The translations under genes and the position numbers were made by a program. Positions 51,026-59,140 of a DNA stretch of 64,000 bases are shown in pieces. This stretch comes from JABDBE01 sp963832245 (GTDB lineage Bacteria > Acidobacteriota > Terriglobia > Terriglobales > Acidobacteriaceae), in assembly GCA_963832245.1 (NCBI GenBank), contig CAWHTG010000002.1:620001-684000 (forward strand), given 5' to 3'. Numbering within the stretch: position 1 is the stretch's first letter; every line of letters starts with the position of its first letter. The notes under the pieces are model-generated. The model did not search any database, had not been told where the DNA came from, and saw nothing but the letters and a program-made list of their open reading frames with translations.

Positions 51026-51949
51026 ATGTCGAAAAGTGTCCAACCCGTTGGGGAAGATTCTGCGGGCTTGAACTCTCTGCTGAGCGTGAGTTATGAGAAG
51101 AGCAGGGGCGCGGTATTTGGGCTGAGCCGCCAGCAGTTTGAAAGTATTCTTGAGGAAATTGCCCGGAAATATCTTCCCGCAGGCGCGGCCCAGCGCGAGA
51201 TCTGCGATTTGTATGCCAGCTTGCGAGTGGAAGAACTGGCTTTGGCTCGGGCTTGTGCTGCCGGGCACGAGCAGGCCTGGGAAGTTTTCCTGACGCGTTA
51301 CCGCGAGAAGCTTTACGACATTGCCGGGTACATCACCAAGGAAAGCTCGGCTGCGCGGGAATTGGCTGACTCCCTCTATGCGGAGCTGTATGGTACGGCG
51401 ACGCGGGATGGGCAGCGGGCTTCAAAGCTCACTTCGTACACGGGGCGCGGCTCCTTAGAAGGTTGGCTGCGCACGGTGATGCTGCAGGAGCATGTAAACC
51501 GCTACCGGCGGCAGCGGCGGCTGGTGAGCCTGGACGAGGAGACGGAAGAGGGGTTTCAGTTTGCCGCGACTGAACCGGAAGCGACGATCACGGTCGATCC
51601 CAGAGTTGAAGCCGCCACCGATGAGGTCTTGGCGGCGCTGCCGGCGGAAGACCGGTTTGTGTTGGCGTCCTATTTTCTGGATGAGCGAACCTTGGCGGAA
51701 ATTGCGCGCACTTTGGGGGTGCACGAATCGACCATTAGTCGCAAACTCGACAAGTTGGCTAAGTCCTTGCGGAAGCAGATCTTGGCTTCATTAGGGCGGC
51801 GCGGCATGAGCCGGCGGCAGGCGCAGGAGGCACTGGACGTCGATGTGCGGGATCTGCGGGTCAATATTCGCAGCCACTTGGCGCAAGAAAGCGGCGCGCG
51901 AACGTTCTCTAAGAAGAAGGCGGAAGCTCCGGCGGGCGACGGGTCGTAA
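51026..51949 (+). CDS. RNA polymerase sigma factor (sigma-70 family, ECF-like)
   Basis: The 307-residue protein has region 2 at about 75-155 (EQAWEVFLTRYREKLYDIAGYI; RGSLEGWLRTVMLQEHVNRYRR) and region 4 at about 200-255 (LPAEDRFVLASYFLDERTLAEIARTLGVHESTISRKLDKL with helix-turn-helix). N-terminal 70 residues and a C-terminal lysine-rich tail are longer than in standard ECF factors. A gene for a protein with an anti-sigma-like zinc motif follows 10 bases later, so the pair is probably one regulatory unit. The stimulus is unknown. Confidence 0.9.
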   Translation: MSKSVQPVGEDSAGLNSLLSVSYEKSRGAVFGLSRQQFESILEEIARKYLPAGAAQREICDLYASLRVEELALARACAAGHEQAWEVFLTRYREKLYDIAGYITKESSAARELADSLYAELYGTATRDGQRASKLTSYTGRGSLEGWLRTVMLQEHVNRYRRQRRLVSLDEETEEGFQFAATEPEATITVDPRVEAATDEVLAALPAEDRFVLASYFLDERTLAEIARTLGVHESTISRKLDKLAKSLRKQILASLGRRGMSRRQAQEALDVDVRDLRVNIRSHLAQESGARTFSKKKAEAPAGDGS

Positions 51950-51959
51950 TACGTTAAAA

Positions 51960-52940
51960 ATGGCGGAAATACCCAAAATCGTAAGACAGCGGTTGCAGGC
52001 TGGTGCGGTGCTTAGAGACCATCCTGACCCGAACTTGCTTAGCGCCTTCGTGGAGCGATCGCTGGGGAAGCGCGAGCAGGTTGAAGTGCTGGACCATGTG
52101 TCGCGGTGTACGGACTGCCGTAAAATGGTTTCGTTGTCGGCGAATCAGCCGGGTATCGCAGATGCGGTTTCGGTCGCGCGTGTGAGTCCAAGCTGGCTCT
52201 CCTGGCCGGGTTTGCGTTGGGGAGCGGCGGTGGCTTGTGTGCTGGTCGTGGGGGCGGCGGTCACGCTTCGCCATAGGCAGGAATCGCAGCAACTTGTCAC
52301 AGATCGAAGAAACGTTGCTAGCAACGTTTTTCCAGCGACGCCCATCGCGGGTAAACAGGCCACGAGCCCGCCGAAAACAATCACCGCGAAACCGGGGAAG
52401 GGAAGTCAGGCCGCGGTGAATTCGCGGCCGATCGAAATGGCGGAGGCCAGACCTGCCTCTCCATTCGCTGAGATAGTGCCAGGGCGAGCGAAGGATGCGC
52501 TGGCGGAGCCGCAAAGCGGGCCTACGGAAGCTGCGGACGGAGCGTTGGCGAAGAAAAGCAACATGGCGACCGACACCGGCGAGGATTTCTTCCCCGAGAA
52601 CCTCGTGCCCCGCTGGACCCTCAGCTCGGATGGAACACTGCAGCGCTCGTTTGATTCCGGCAGAACCTGGGAGACAATTCCAGTCTCGACGCAAACGATT
52701 GTTCGAGCCCTCTCGGCGAATGGTTTCGACATCTGGGTCGGAGGGGCAGCTGGCACACTCTTCCACTCTTCCGATGCCGGCCAGCACTGGACGCAAGTGC
52801 GACCTGTCGCGAATGGCGAAGCACTCGCCGATGACATCATCGGGGTCGAATTCCGGGATGCTCTGCATGGCAAACTTACCAGTTCCATGCAAGAAATCTG
52901 GATCACAACCGACGCCGGAGAAACCTGGCAGAAACAGTAG
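51960..52940 (+). CDS. Putative membrane anti-sigma factor with YCF48-type sensor domain
   Basis: The 326-residue protein has an N-terminal zinc-binding anti-sigma motif (LDHVSRCTDCRKMV: H-x3-C-x2-C), one transmembrane helix (RWGAAVACVLVVGAAVTL, about 93-112), a low-complexity Pro/Ala/Lys linker, and a C-terminal pair of YCF48-like repeats: SSDGTLQRSFDSGRTWETI and GTLFHSSDAGQHWTQVRPV, then WITTDAGETWQK. The layout would put the zinc end in the cytoplasm next to the sigma factor and the sensing propeller part outside. The linker includes a perfect palindrome read as RRNVASNVFPA. It follows the sigma gene after 10 bases. Confidence 0.82.
   Translation: MAEIPKIVRQRLQAGAVLRDHPDPNLLSAFVERSLGKREQVEVLDHVSRCTDCRKMVSLSANQPGIADAVSVARVSPSWLSWPGLRWGAAVACVLVVGAAVTLRHRQESQQLVTDRRNVASNVFPATPIAGKQATSPPKTITAKPGKGSQAAVNSRPIEMAEARPASPFAEIVPGRAKDALAEPQSGPTEAADGALAKKSNMATDTGEDFFPENLVPRWTLSSDGTLQRSFDSGRTWETIPVSTQTIVRALSANGFDIWVGGAAGTLFHSSDAGQHWTQVRPVANGEALADDIIGVEFRDALHGKLTSSMQEIWITTDAGETWQKQ
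52310..52329 (+). repeat. Perfect 20-base palindrome inside the anti-sigma gene
   Basis: AAACGTTGCTAGCAACGTTT, in frame in the linker of the anti-sigma protein. It shares ACGTTGC..GCAACGT with the fdhE-side hairpin at 24831-24852. Confidence 0.8.
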
Positions 52941-53200
52941 TCCTGTCGCTGGAAGCACAGATCGCTGTGCAAAAGTAAGCTATGACTCGCGGTAACCTCT
53001 AACATTAAAATGTTCCCCTCTGACTTTCTCCTTTGCCCGCAGCGGATTTGCTGGAATGGCGGCTGAGTTCATCTCATTACTTCCGACAGCAGCTTTTAGA
53101 TTACTTTCATTTAACCCGTATTACCAAAGTGACGTTTACACTCCAAGGAGGGCGGGCTACTATCCGATTGTGGTTTGGCAGTTCTGGGGGAGGGCTGCCG

Positions 53201-53236
53201 AGGCGTCCTGAACTGAAAAGTTTAGGGCGCTTTTTT
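53201..53236 (+). terminator. Strong terminator in a gene-free stretch
   Basis: AGGCGTCCTGAACT-GAAA-AGTTTAGGGCGCTT: a 14-pair stem with three G-T pairs and a GNRA tetraloop, followed by six T. No coding gene lies immediately upstream. Confidence 0.8.
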
Positions 53237-53342
53237 ATGCCTGCGTCACGGCAGCACAGGGTTGCTGGCTAGCTTCGCTCACAACCGCAGGCTATGCGAC
53301 TTCTGAGGCCGCTCTGCATCCAATAGGGTGTTAAGATTTATT

Positions 53343-53365
53343 GGCCCATCGAGGGATGGGCTTTT
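53343..53365 (+). terminator. Second hairpin before trx
   Basis: GCCCATC-GAG-GGATGGGC type stem followed by TTTTATA, about 50 bases upstream of the trx ribosome site. It could attenuate read-through into trx. Confidence 0.6.
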
Positions 53366-53411
53366 ATACTGTTTCGGGCCGTCCGAAGGGGCGTCGCTCG
53401 GGGAGGCATTG

Positions 53412-53744
53412 ATGGCAGGCAATGGAATAGTAGAAGTAACTGATTCAAATTTCGACCAGGATGTTCTCAAGTCTGAAACTCCTGTCCTAGTGGACTTTTG
53501 GGCCACCTGGTGCGGACCGTGCCGCGCCATCGCTCCCATCGTCGAAGAGTTGGCCAAGGATTATCAGGGCCGAGTGAAAGTCGGCAAGATGGACGTCGAC
53601 CATAACAGCGCTACTCCAATGCGGTACGGAGTGCGCGGCATTCCGACTTTGCTGGTATTCAAGGGTGGACAGGTGAAGGAACAGATTGTAGGCTACGTTC
53701 CGAAAGAGACCATCCAGAAAGCGCTAGACAAGCACATCGGTTAA
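53412..53744 (+). CDS. trxA: Thioredoxin
   Basis: The 110-residue thioredoxin has active site WATWCGPCRAIAPI, the cis-Pro loop RGIPTLLVFKGG, and standard length. GGGAGG lies before the ATG at 53412. It reduces disulphides in cytoplasmic proteins. A good terminator follows; two hairpins upstream may regulate expression. The lysine/aspartate pattern VDFWATWCGPC is that of cytosolic thioredoxin, and no signal peptide is seen. Confidence 0.96.
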   Translation: MAGNGIVEVTDSNFDQDVLKSETPVLVDFWATWCGPCRAIAPIVEELAKDYQGRVKVGKMDVDHNSATPMRYGVRGIPTLLVFKGGQVKEQIVGYVPKETIQKALDKHIG

Positions 53745-53766
53745 GCCAGCCTTGAGGTTAACAAAA

Positions 53767-53792
53767 GCGCCCGCTTCGGCGGGCGTTTTTTT
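53767..53792 (+). terminator. Terminator of trxA
   Basis: GCGCCCGC-TTCG-GCGGGCGT stem with UUCG-type loop and a run of seven T, 22 bases after the stop. Confidence 0.92.
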
Positions 53793-53843
53793 GTTGCCAA
53801 GGAAGCTAGGAGAAAACCTCTGAGCGCTCTGAGCTTGCAGGAC

Positions 53844-54104
53844 TCAGCGGCGATTCTCCTGGGTTGTGCGGTTTGTTTTCGCGACCGAATCAGAGGGATT
53901 CTCGCTGCATCTGTTTTCAGCGATGTGCCGATCAAATACCTTATCAAGTTTGTTTCTAAGTTGCTCGGGTTTTACTTCTTCCCAATTGCCGAGGCGCGCT
54001 ATCAAAACAGCGCCGCACGCAGAGCACTGGCCTGAAATGTCCCGCTCACTTTTCGGCCCGATTTGGCGAACATCGACTAGACGAGGCGCACGAGGCACAA
54101 TCAT
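53844..54104 (-). CDS. Small protein with a CxxC zinc-ribbon half
   Basis: The 86-residue protein has GQCSACGAVLIAR at about 26-38 (a CxxC knuckle), followed by a helix PEQLRNKLDKVFDRHIAENRCSE with one more cysteine. GAGGG lies 6 bases before its ATG, which supports it as a real gene. No family recognised; divergent from the cupin gene. Confidence 0.55.
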   Translation of the reverse strand: MIVPRAPRLVDVRQIGPKSERDISGQCSACGAVLIARLGNWEEVKPEQLRNKLDKVFDRHIAENRCSENPSDSVAKTNRTTQENRR

Positions 54105-54231
54105 AATGTCCCTCAGAGGTCGCGCTGGCTAGACCTGTTGCCAGTTGGACCTGTCGCTAGTAGTTAAAGTGATCTCGAATATCAGCAAACTCAATACAGT
54201 GTTTGCCGTACGGACTGCGCCTCGGGAGCCA

Positions 54232-54567
54232 ATGATCGTGCAAATGGCGAACTTCATTCATGTCGGGGATGTGGAGAAGGACCGCCAGGAATCCGGCAAA
54301 CGTTACTCAGAGTTTCTTCGCGTGCCTGCGATGAGCGCTGGAATTTACGTGCTGCCCGCTGGAGGTACCGACCCTCAAGCACCCCACCATGAAGATGAAA
54401 TGTACTATGTGGTTCGCGGTCAAGCCCGCATGCGCGCGGGTTCCGAAGACCAGGAGGTTAGCGAAGGCAGCATTATTTTCGTCGCCGCCGGAGTCGAGCA
54501 CCGCTTTTATGAGATCACGGAAGAGTTGACGGTTCTGGTATTTTTCGCGCCAGCGGAGACGGGATAG
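54232..54567 (+). CDS. Cupin domain protein
   Basis: The 111-residue single cupin has motif 1 GGTDPQAPHHEDEMYYVVRGQARMR (metal-binding His, His and Glu) and motif 2 GSIIFVAAGVEHRFYEI with the third histidine. It probably binds a divalent metal and may act as a small dioxygenase, isomerase or sensor. GGGAG lies 5 bases before the ATG; an ATG four codons later is also possible. No linked genes suggest a substrate. Confidence 0.82.
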   Translation: MIVQMANFIHVGDVEKDRQESGKRYSEFLRVPAMSAGIYVLPAGGTDPQAPHHEDEMYYVVRGQARMRAGSEDQEVSEGSIIFVAAGVEHRFYEITEELTVLVFFAPAETG

Positions 54568-54716
54568 GTGAAGGAGTTCTCTTTCAGTGCGAACCTTCGC
54601 CAACCAAGATCAAAGCTGACATGCTGGGATATGCGTCGCTGCAGGCGGGCATGAGGGACATTCTTTTGCTCGAACGCCGGAGTCCGAGTGTGCGTATTTC
54701 AATTGATTTCAAACGG

Positions 54717-55505
54717 CTAGGATGCCGAGACGACATGTTTCTCCTTGGATGGCACCCAATAGATCTCTTCTTTCAAACTTTGCTTGGTAAAGCCCATACG
54801 CGTCAGAATTCCCTTGCTGTTTTCGACCATGGCCGGATGGCCGCACAAATAGGCGATCGCCGTTGGCTCGAGATTCCACAGGTCGGTGTACTTGCGGAGA
54901 ATGTCATCGACGCGTCCGGTCTCGCCTTTCCATTTTTCGTCCTCCCAGGGACGGCTCACTGTGGGTACGTACTTTAGCCAGGGCGCTTCCTGGGTGAACT
55001 TCTGCAGTTCTTCCAGGTACCCGAATTCCCACGAGCGGCTGGCTCCATTCAGCAGAAAAAGTTTATGCTCTCCGCTGAACCGGCCTTCTTTCCAGTCGCG
55101 ATAGAGACTGCGAATATAGCTGACAAAGGGAGCCACCCCAGTTACGGTGCAGACTAAGAGGTGATTGGTGCGGCCGCTCTGGGTATCGAGCGTGAACCGG
55201 CCCTTGGGAACCTTGCGCATAAGCACTTCGGCGCCGGGTTGCAATCTGTATAGCAGGGGAGTGAGGTCGCCGGGGGGAACGAGTTCGAAGAAGAACTCGA
55301 GTTCACTCTCGTGAGGAGCAGACACGATAGAGTAAGGTCGCTCCTTGCGGCCATCCGGGCTTTCGATTCCGAGAGTTGCATACTGGCCGGGCGCGAATTT
55401 GAACTCGCCGTCGGGCCGGATGCGGATCATCCACAGTTCCGGCGCGATGTCCACACGTTTGGTAATGGTCGCGCGATAGAACTTGTCTGTGTTAGTGCTG
55501 CTCAT
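54717..55505 (-). CDS. fpr: Ferredoxin/flavodoxin-NADP+ reductase
   Basis: The 262-residue FAD protein has RPYSIVSAPHESELEFFFELV (FAD site RxYS and the following strand), VTGVAPFVSYIRSLYRDW (NADP ribityl-phosphate site), YLCGHPAMVENSK and a C-terminal EEIYWVPSKE. It resembles bacterial Fpr; the bacterial family usually ends in VEKYW or similar, and here an extra tail (PSKEKHVVSAS) follows. It transfers electrons between NADPH and ferredoxin or flavodoxin. No partner is adjacent. Confidence 0.9.
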   Translation of the reverse strand: MSSTNTDKFYRATITKRVDIAPELWMIRIRPDGEFKFAPGQYATLGIESPDGRKERPYSIVSAPHESELEFFFELVPPGDLTPLLYRLQPGAEVLMRKVPKGRFTLDTQSGRTNHLLVCTVTGVAPFVSYIRSLYRDWKEGRFSGEHKLFLLNGASRSWEFGYLEELQKFTQEAPWLKYVPTVSRPWEDEKWKGETGRVDDILRKYTDLWNLEPTAIAYLCGHPAMVENSKGILTRMGFTKQSLKEEIYWVPSKEKHVVSAS

Positions 55506-55635
55506 GGCGTTGAGCCCGGGCTTCGCGGATAGCCGGGGCTGGCATAGTTTACAGTAAATGCGGGATTACGCACTTTTGTTCGATGATCTATTTAATCGAT
55601 TTGATCTATCGCTTCTGTCGATTTGTCACCAAGCA

Positions 55636-56667
55636 CTATTTGCCGAGAACCAGCACCACGAACGTGTCGGGCAGGATGGCGTGGCGTGGATGCGGCTGCT
55701 CCGGGGTGGGGGCGGGCGGCGGCCCAAATTTCGCGGTCACCACGAAAACCTGGTGAGTTTTTTCATCGAGGGCGAGAGTGCGGGCGCCTTCTTGCGTCTT
55801 CACATTTTCGGCGACGCTGAACTTGCTGGGAGATTCTTCGCGCACCACCGTCAGCACACCCTCGCCGCAGGACGCAAAGGCGAGGCTGGTGCTTTCGTCG
55901 AAGGCGGTCGCGTCCACTCCGTCGCCGATCGCGGGCGTAGCAAGCACTTTGCCGCTATCGGCGTCGACTACGGCCATCATCTTGTTATCGCAGCCGGCAA
56001 ACAGACGGCGGTTCTTGCGGTCGATGGCGAGACCGCTGGGTTCCTGGCACGGCGCCAGGGGCCAGCGTGATTTCACTTCCAGCTTGGCGGGATCGATCGC
56101 GTCCAGTTGGCTTTTGTCTTCGATGTTGACGAAGATCTCTCCCTTGCCATCGCTGACCGCAAATTCCGGCTTGCCTTCCAGCTTGATTGTGCCCAATACT
56201 GTGCCTTTGGCGGCGTCAATGGCGGTGGCGTCGTGACTTCTTCCATTGAAGGCGAAGACGCGTTTAGTGGCTGGATCGTAGAGAATCGCGTCGGGATTGT
56301 CGCCGGCTTTGACTTTGGTGATCGGCTTCAGCGACTCGATGTCAAAGACCGTGACAGTGCCTTCACGGCCATTGCTGACAAATCCGCGGCCGAGTTCGGG
56401 AGCGAGCGCGATGCCGTGCACGCCGGGAGTATCGGGAATATCGCCGACGGGCTTGCCTGAATCCGCATCGATCACGATGACGTGCGTGGCGCGGGAGATG
56501 TATAGGCGCCGCGAGGAGCTGTCGAGGGTCAGATAATCCCATCCGCCTTCGCCGCCCAACTTGTAGGTCTTGATCACGTGATAGCCAGGATCGGCTGCGG
56601 CAGAAAACGTCGCCAGCAAAGAAATGAAAAAAGCAAAACCTAGCCACATCGAACAGGAATGCCTCAT
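55636..56667 (-). CDS. Secreted YVTN/YncE-type beta-propeller
   Basis: The 343-residue protein has a signal peptide (LGFAFFISLLATFSAAAD) and about seven repeats such as RRLYISRATHVIVIDADSGKPVG and GFVSNGREGTVTVFDIESLKPI and RVFAFNGRSHDATAID, the pattern of cytochrome D1-like/YVTN propellers. The end ...DTFVVLVLGK is short. Such proteins are abundant in acidobacteria and have binding or scaffolding roles. Next gene upstream is the AtoE transporter on the same strand. Confidence 0.88.
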   Translation of the reverse strand: MRHSCSMWLGFAFFISLLATFSAAADPGYHVIKTYKLGGEGGWDYLTLDSSSRRLYISRATHVIVIDADSGKPVGDIPDTPGVHGIALAPELGRGFVSNGREGTVTVFDIESLKPITKVKAGDNPDAILYDPATKRVFAFNGRSHDATAIDAAKGTVLGTIKLEGKPEFAVSDGKGEIFVNIEDKSQLDAIDPAKLEVKSRWPLAPCQEPSGLAIDRKNRRLFAGCDNKMMAVVDADSGKVLATPAIGDGVDATAFDESTSLAFASCGEGVLTVVREESPSKFSVAENVKTQEGARTLALDEKTHQVFVVTAKFGPPPAPTPEQPHPRHAILPDTFVVLVLGK

Positions 56668-56842
56668 AGTGTGCCTCGTCGAAAAGATTTTTCTCTGAAC
56701 CTCTTTACGCTAAGTCCACTAAGCTGAAGCCAAGCTTAACGGCGCGAGGCCACCGACTCCCGTTGCAATGCGCGGGCCAGCTTGAGATCAATTTCGTCGA
56801 TCGATGGAGTTTTTGATCCCAGTCACGAAGATGCCCATCCGT

Positions 56843-58258
56843 CTACTTCATCGGCGGCACGTACGGAATGTAGCGTGCAAACAGCCAGCATAGGAAGAAC
56901 ACAACCGGGATGTGAACCATCAACTGGAGCACTCCATATCCTACAATGTCGCGAGCCTTCAATTTCAAAATGCCGAGCAGCGGCAGCATCCAGAAAGGAT
57001 TGACTAAATTGGGCAGCGCTTCCGACGCGTTGTAGATTTGCACCACCCATCCCAGGTGCACCTGGTTTAGATTTGCCGCCTGCAGAACATACGGCGCTTC
57101 AATGACCCACTTGCTGCCGCCAGAAGGAATAAAAACGCCGAGCACTGCGGAATACATTGCGACCAGCAACGGATAGGTGTTGTGGGTGCTTATGGAAGCG
57201 AAGACCTTCGCCAACGCATCTGCAATGCCGGTTCCAATGATCATCCCAAAGATCACAGCATAAAACGGAAACTGGATCAGCACGCCGCCCGTGGCGGGAA
57301 CGCACTCCGATACAGCACGCATGAAACATTTTGGGCGCCAGTGCAACAGCAGCCCAACCGTGATGAACATGAGGTTGTAAGTATTAAGATCGAGCGCTGC
57401 CAGCGCGCCTTGGGGGGAGGTGCGGAATACATCGATCAGATACCAGCACAACAGAAGAGCAACCAGAATCGTGAGCAGCGGACTGTATTCCAGCCACTCG
57501 CCGGGTTTGCTCTTGGGCTCGAGGCTGGAGCGAATCGGCTCGTATTGGATGCCGTAGGATTCTGCGGTTCTAGCGTTTTCGGGCGACGGCGTCGAGGAGT
57601 AGGCGATCAGCACCGAAAGCACGATCAGGATGACCGTCGTGGCGATGCTTTGCCACAAGAATAGGGTTTGGGTTAGCGGGATCAGGCCGCTGATGTTGAA
57701 CAGTGACGGCGGCATCGCGGACTTCGTCGCCATGAGCATGGCGGCCGAGGATGAGAGGCCCATCGCCCAGACGGCGCCGAGACCGAGATAGGCGGCGGCG
57801 CCGGCGGCGCGGTAGTCCATTCCTTTGACACGATGAGCCAGTTCGCGAACGAAGAGGCCGCTGAAAATCAGGCTCAGGCCCCATGAGATGAGCGAGGTCA
57901 GCATGGAGAAGAGAGCGATCAGCGCGACGGCTCCGCGCGGCGTCTTTGGAATTCCGGCTAGCGCGCGGATGGCGCGATAGACGATGGGCGTGGACGCGAC
58001 GACGTATCCGCCGATGATGATCATCACCATTTGCATGGTGAATGGGACCAGGGCCCAGAAGTTTTTTCCGCCCTGGATGGCGAGTTTGCTGGGCGCTTGA
58101 TGAAGCAAGAGGCCGACTCCAAAGACCACCACGATTCCGAGCAGCGCGAAAATCAGTGGGTCCGGAAACCAGCGCTCACTCCAGTTGGCGAGACCCAGTC
58201 CAAAGCGGACCAAATGCTGTTCCTGAGTGTTTTCGGGTTTCTCTCGTGGCATGTGCAT
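56843..58258 (-). CDS. atoE: Short-chain fatty acid transporter (AtoE family)
   Basis: From the ATG at 58258 (AAGGA 6 bases upstream) the 471-residue protein has 10-12 membrane helices. Matches to AtoE: LGLANWSERWFPDPLIFALLG near the start, RGAVALIALFSMLTSLISWGLSLIFSGLF, AAAYLGLGAVWAMGLSSSAAMLMATKSA, IFGMIIGTGIADALAKVF and FIPSGGSKWVIEAPYVL near the end. It imports butyrate and related acids, or acetoacetate. Upstream in-frame residues to 58444 lack membrane or family character, so I reject that longer start. Confidence 0.9.
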   Translation of the reverse strand: MHMPREKPENTQEQHLVRFGLGLANWSERWFPDPLIFALLGIVVVFGVGLLLHQAPSKLAIQGGKNFWALVPFTMQMVMIIIGGYVVASTPIVYRAIRALAGIPKTPRGAVALIALFSMLTSLISWGLSLIFSGLFVRELAHRVKGMDYRAAGAAAYLGLGAVWAMGLSSSAAMLMATKSAMPPSLFNISGLIPLTQTLFLWQSIATTVILIVLSVLIAYSSTPSPENARTAESYGIQYEPIRSSLEPKSKPGEWLEYSPLLTILVALLLCWYLIDVFRTSPQGALAALDLNTYNLMFITVGLLLHWRPKCFMRAVSECVPATGGVLIQFPFYAVIFGMIIGTGIADALAKVFASISTHNTYPLLVAMYSAVLGVFIPSGGSKWVIEAPYVLQAANLNQVHLGWVVQIYNASEALPNLVNPFWMLPLLGILKLKARDIVGYGVLQLMVHIPVVFFLCWLFARYIPYVPPMK

Positions 58259-58458
58259 TGGCGATCCTTTCGGTTCCGACAGCAACGTCTTCGCCGCTCT
58301 CCTGGAATATGCCGGACATTGTAGCGCGTGTTTCCCGCAGGGAAGATGATTGTGTGGTGTATACGATTCTTCGTTGGTGCAGTGGCGCCAACTACGGTGT
58401 AAATCTACGGAATTGGTCTGGGGTGGAAATGCTTCTAGAATCAAGTCGAGGTGGTCGA

Positions 58459-58962
58459 ATGGGCGCTATTATCGGGGCAATCGTTGGTCTGGCCCTTGCG
58501 GCTTTCGGGTTTGCCGCAATGAGGAACCCTATGCGTTTTAACTTGCTTCCTTTCAGCCCCTCCGCTGAAGGGTACTACCAGCGAATGGTGCTCGATACAT
58601 CTACGCGCAATCAGCTTCGGGTATTGGGCGCGCTGATTTGTTTGTTCGGAAGCAGCATCTTCACGTCTTCGCTTGGAGCGGCACTGAAAATTCGTTCCTT
58701 GAATGATGTGTCGGAGGGTCTTTGGCTACTCATGGGGTGCCTATTCTTTGGTGCTTGGGGTGCCGGGTTAATCGTCTTCGTCTGGCAACTCTTGAAAGGC
58801 CAGAGCTTCAATTGGTTTCAGGCATGGAAGTCAGCAGCACAGTTCGGCCCAATTGATGTTTCTCCGCCCGTCACGCCCAAGATGCGTCGCGAGGCACAAG
58901 TCTCCACAGTGGCGCTTGTGATACTTGCCTGTCTCGCTGCGCTGGCTTCTCTTTTGCGCTAG
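58459..58962 (+). CDS. Membrane protein of unknown function
   Basis: From the ATG at 58459 (GAGGTGG a few bases upstream) the 167-residue product has three or four membrane helices: GAIIGAIVGLALAAFGFAAM, LRVLGALICLFGSSIFTSSL, LWLLMGCLFFGAWGAGLIVFVWQLL and VSTVALVILACLAALASLL. No conserved motif seen. It is divergent from atoE. A start at 58429 would add ten residues (MLLESSRGGR). Confidence 0.65.
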   Translation: MGAIIGAIVGLALAAFGFAAMRNPMRFNLLPFSPSAEGYYQRMVLDTSTRNQLRVLGALICLFGSSIFTSSLGAALKIRSLNDVSEGLWLLMGCLFFGAWGAGLIVFVWQLLKGQSFNWFQAWKSAAQFGPIDVSPPVTPKMRREAQVSTVALVILACLAALASLLR

Positions 58963-59140
58963 TTGCGGTAGATCGCGATTGCATTAGACAACCCTCAGTT
59001 GTTGAAGCTTGCGGACGTGCCGCCATCGCCCCTGTGCTGTATATACGCGGAAGTCGTTGTGCCAGATTCGGCAATAGGTGTAGGATGCGTTCCATTGGGC
59101 TGGCGGGATTGGCCGCCACTTTTTGGATATGGAGTGAGGC

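Larger units (their letters stand above)
52941..53411. other. Region before trx with two terminator-like hairpins
   Basis: A 471-base gap without a supported gene. It contains a strong terminator at 53201-53236 and a second hairpin at 53343-53365. A small open frame at 53033-53272 lacks a ribosome site. The arrangement suggests a short transcript ending at the first terminator, such as a small RNA or a thioredoxin leader. Confidence 0.55.

Noticed and set aside
53033..53272. Small open frame (79 codons) before trxA
   Set aside because: It spans a strong terminator, has no ribosome site and no recognisable content.
58259..58444. Longer N-terminus for AtoE
   Set aside because: The added residues lack membrane or family character; ATG 58258 has a good ribosome site.
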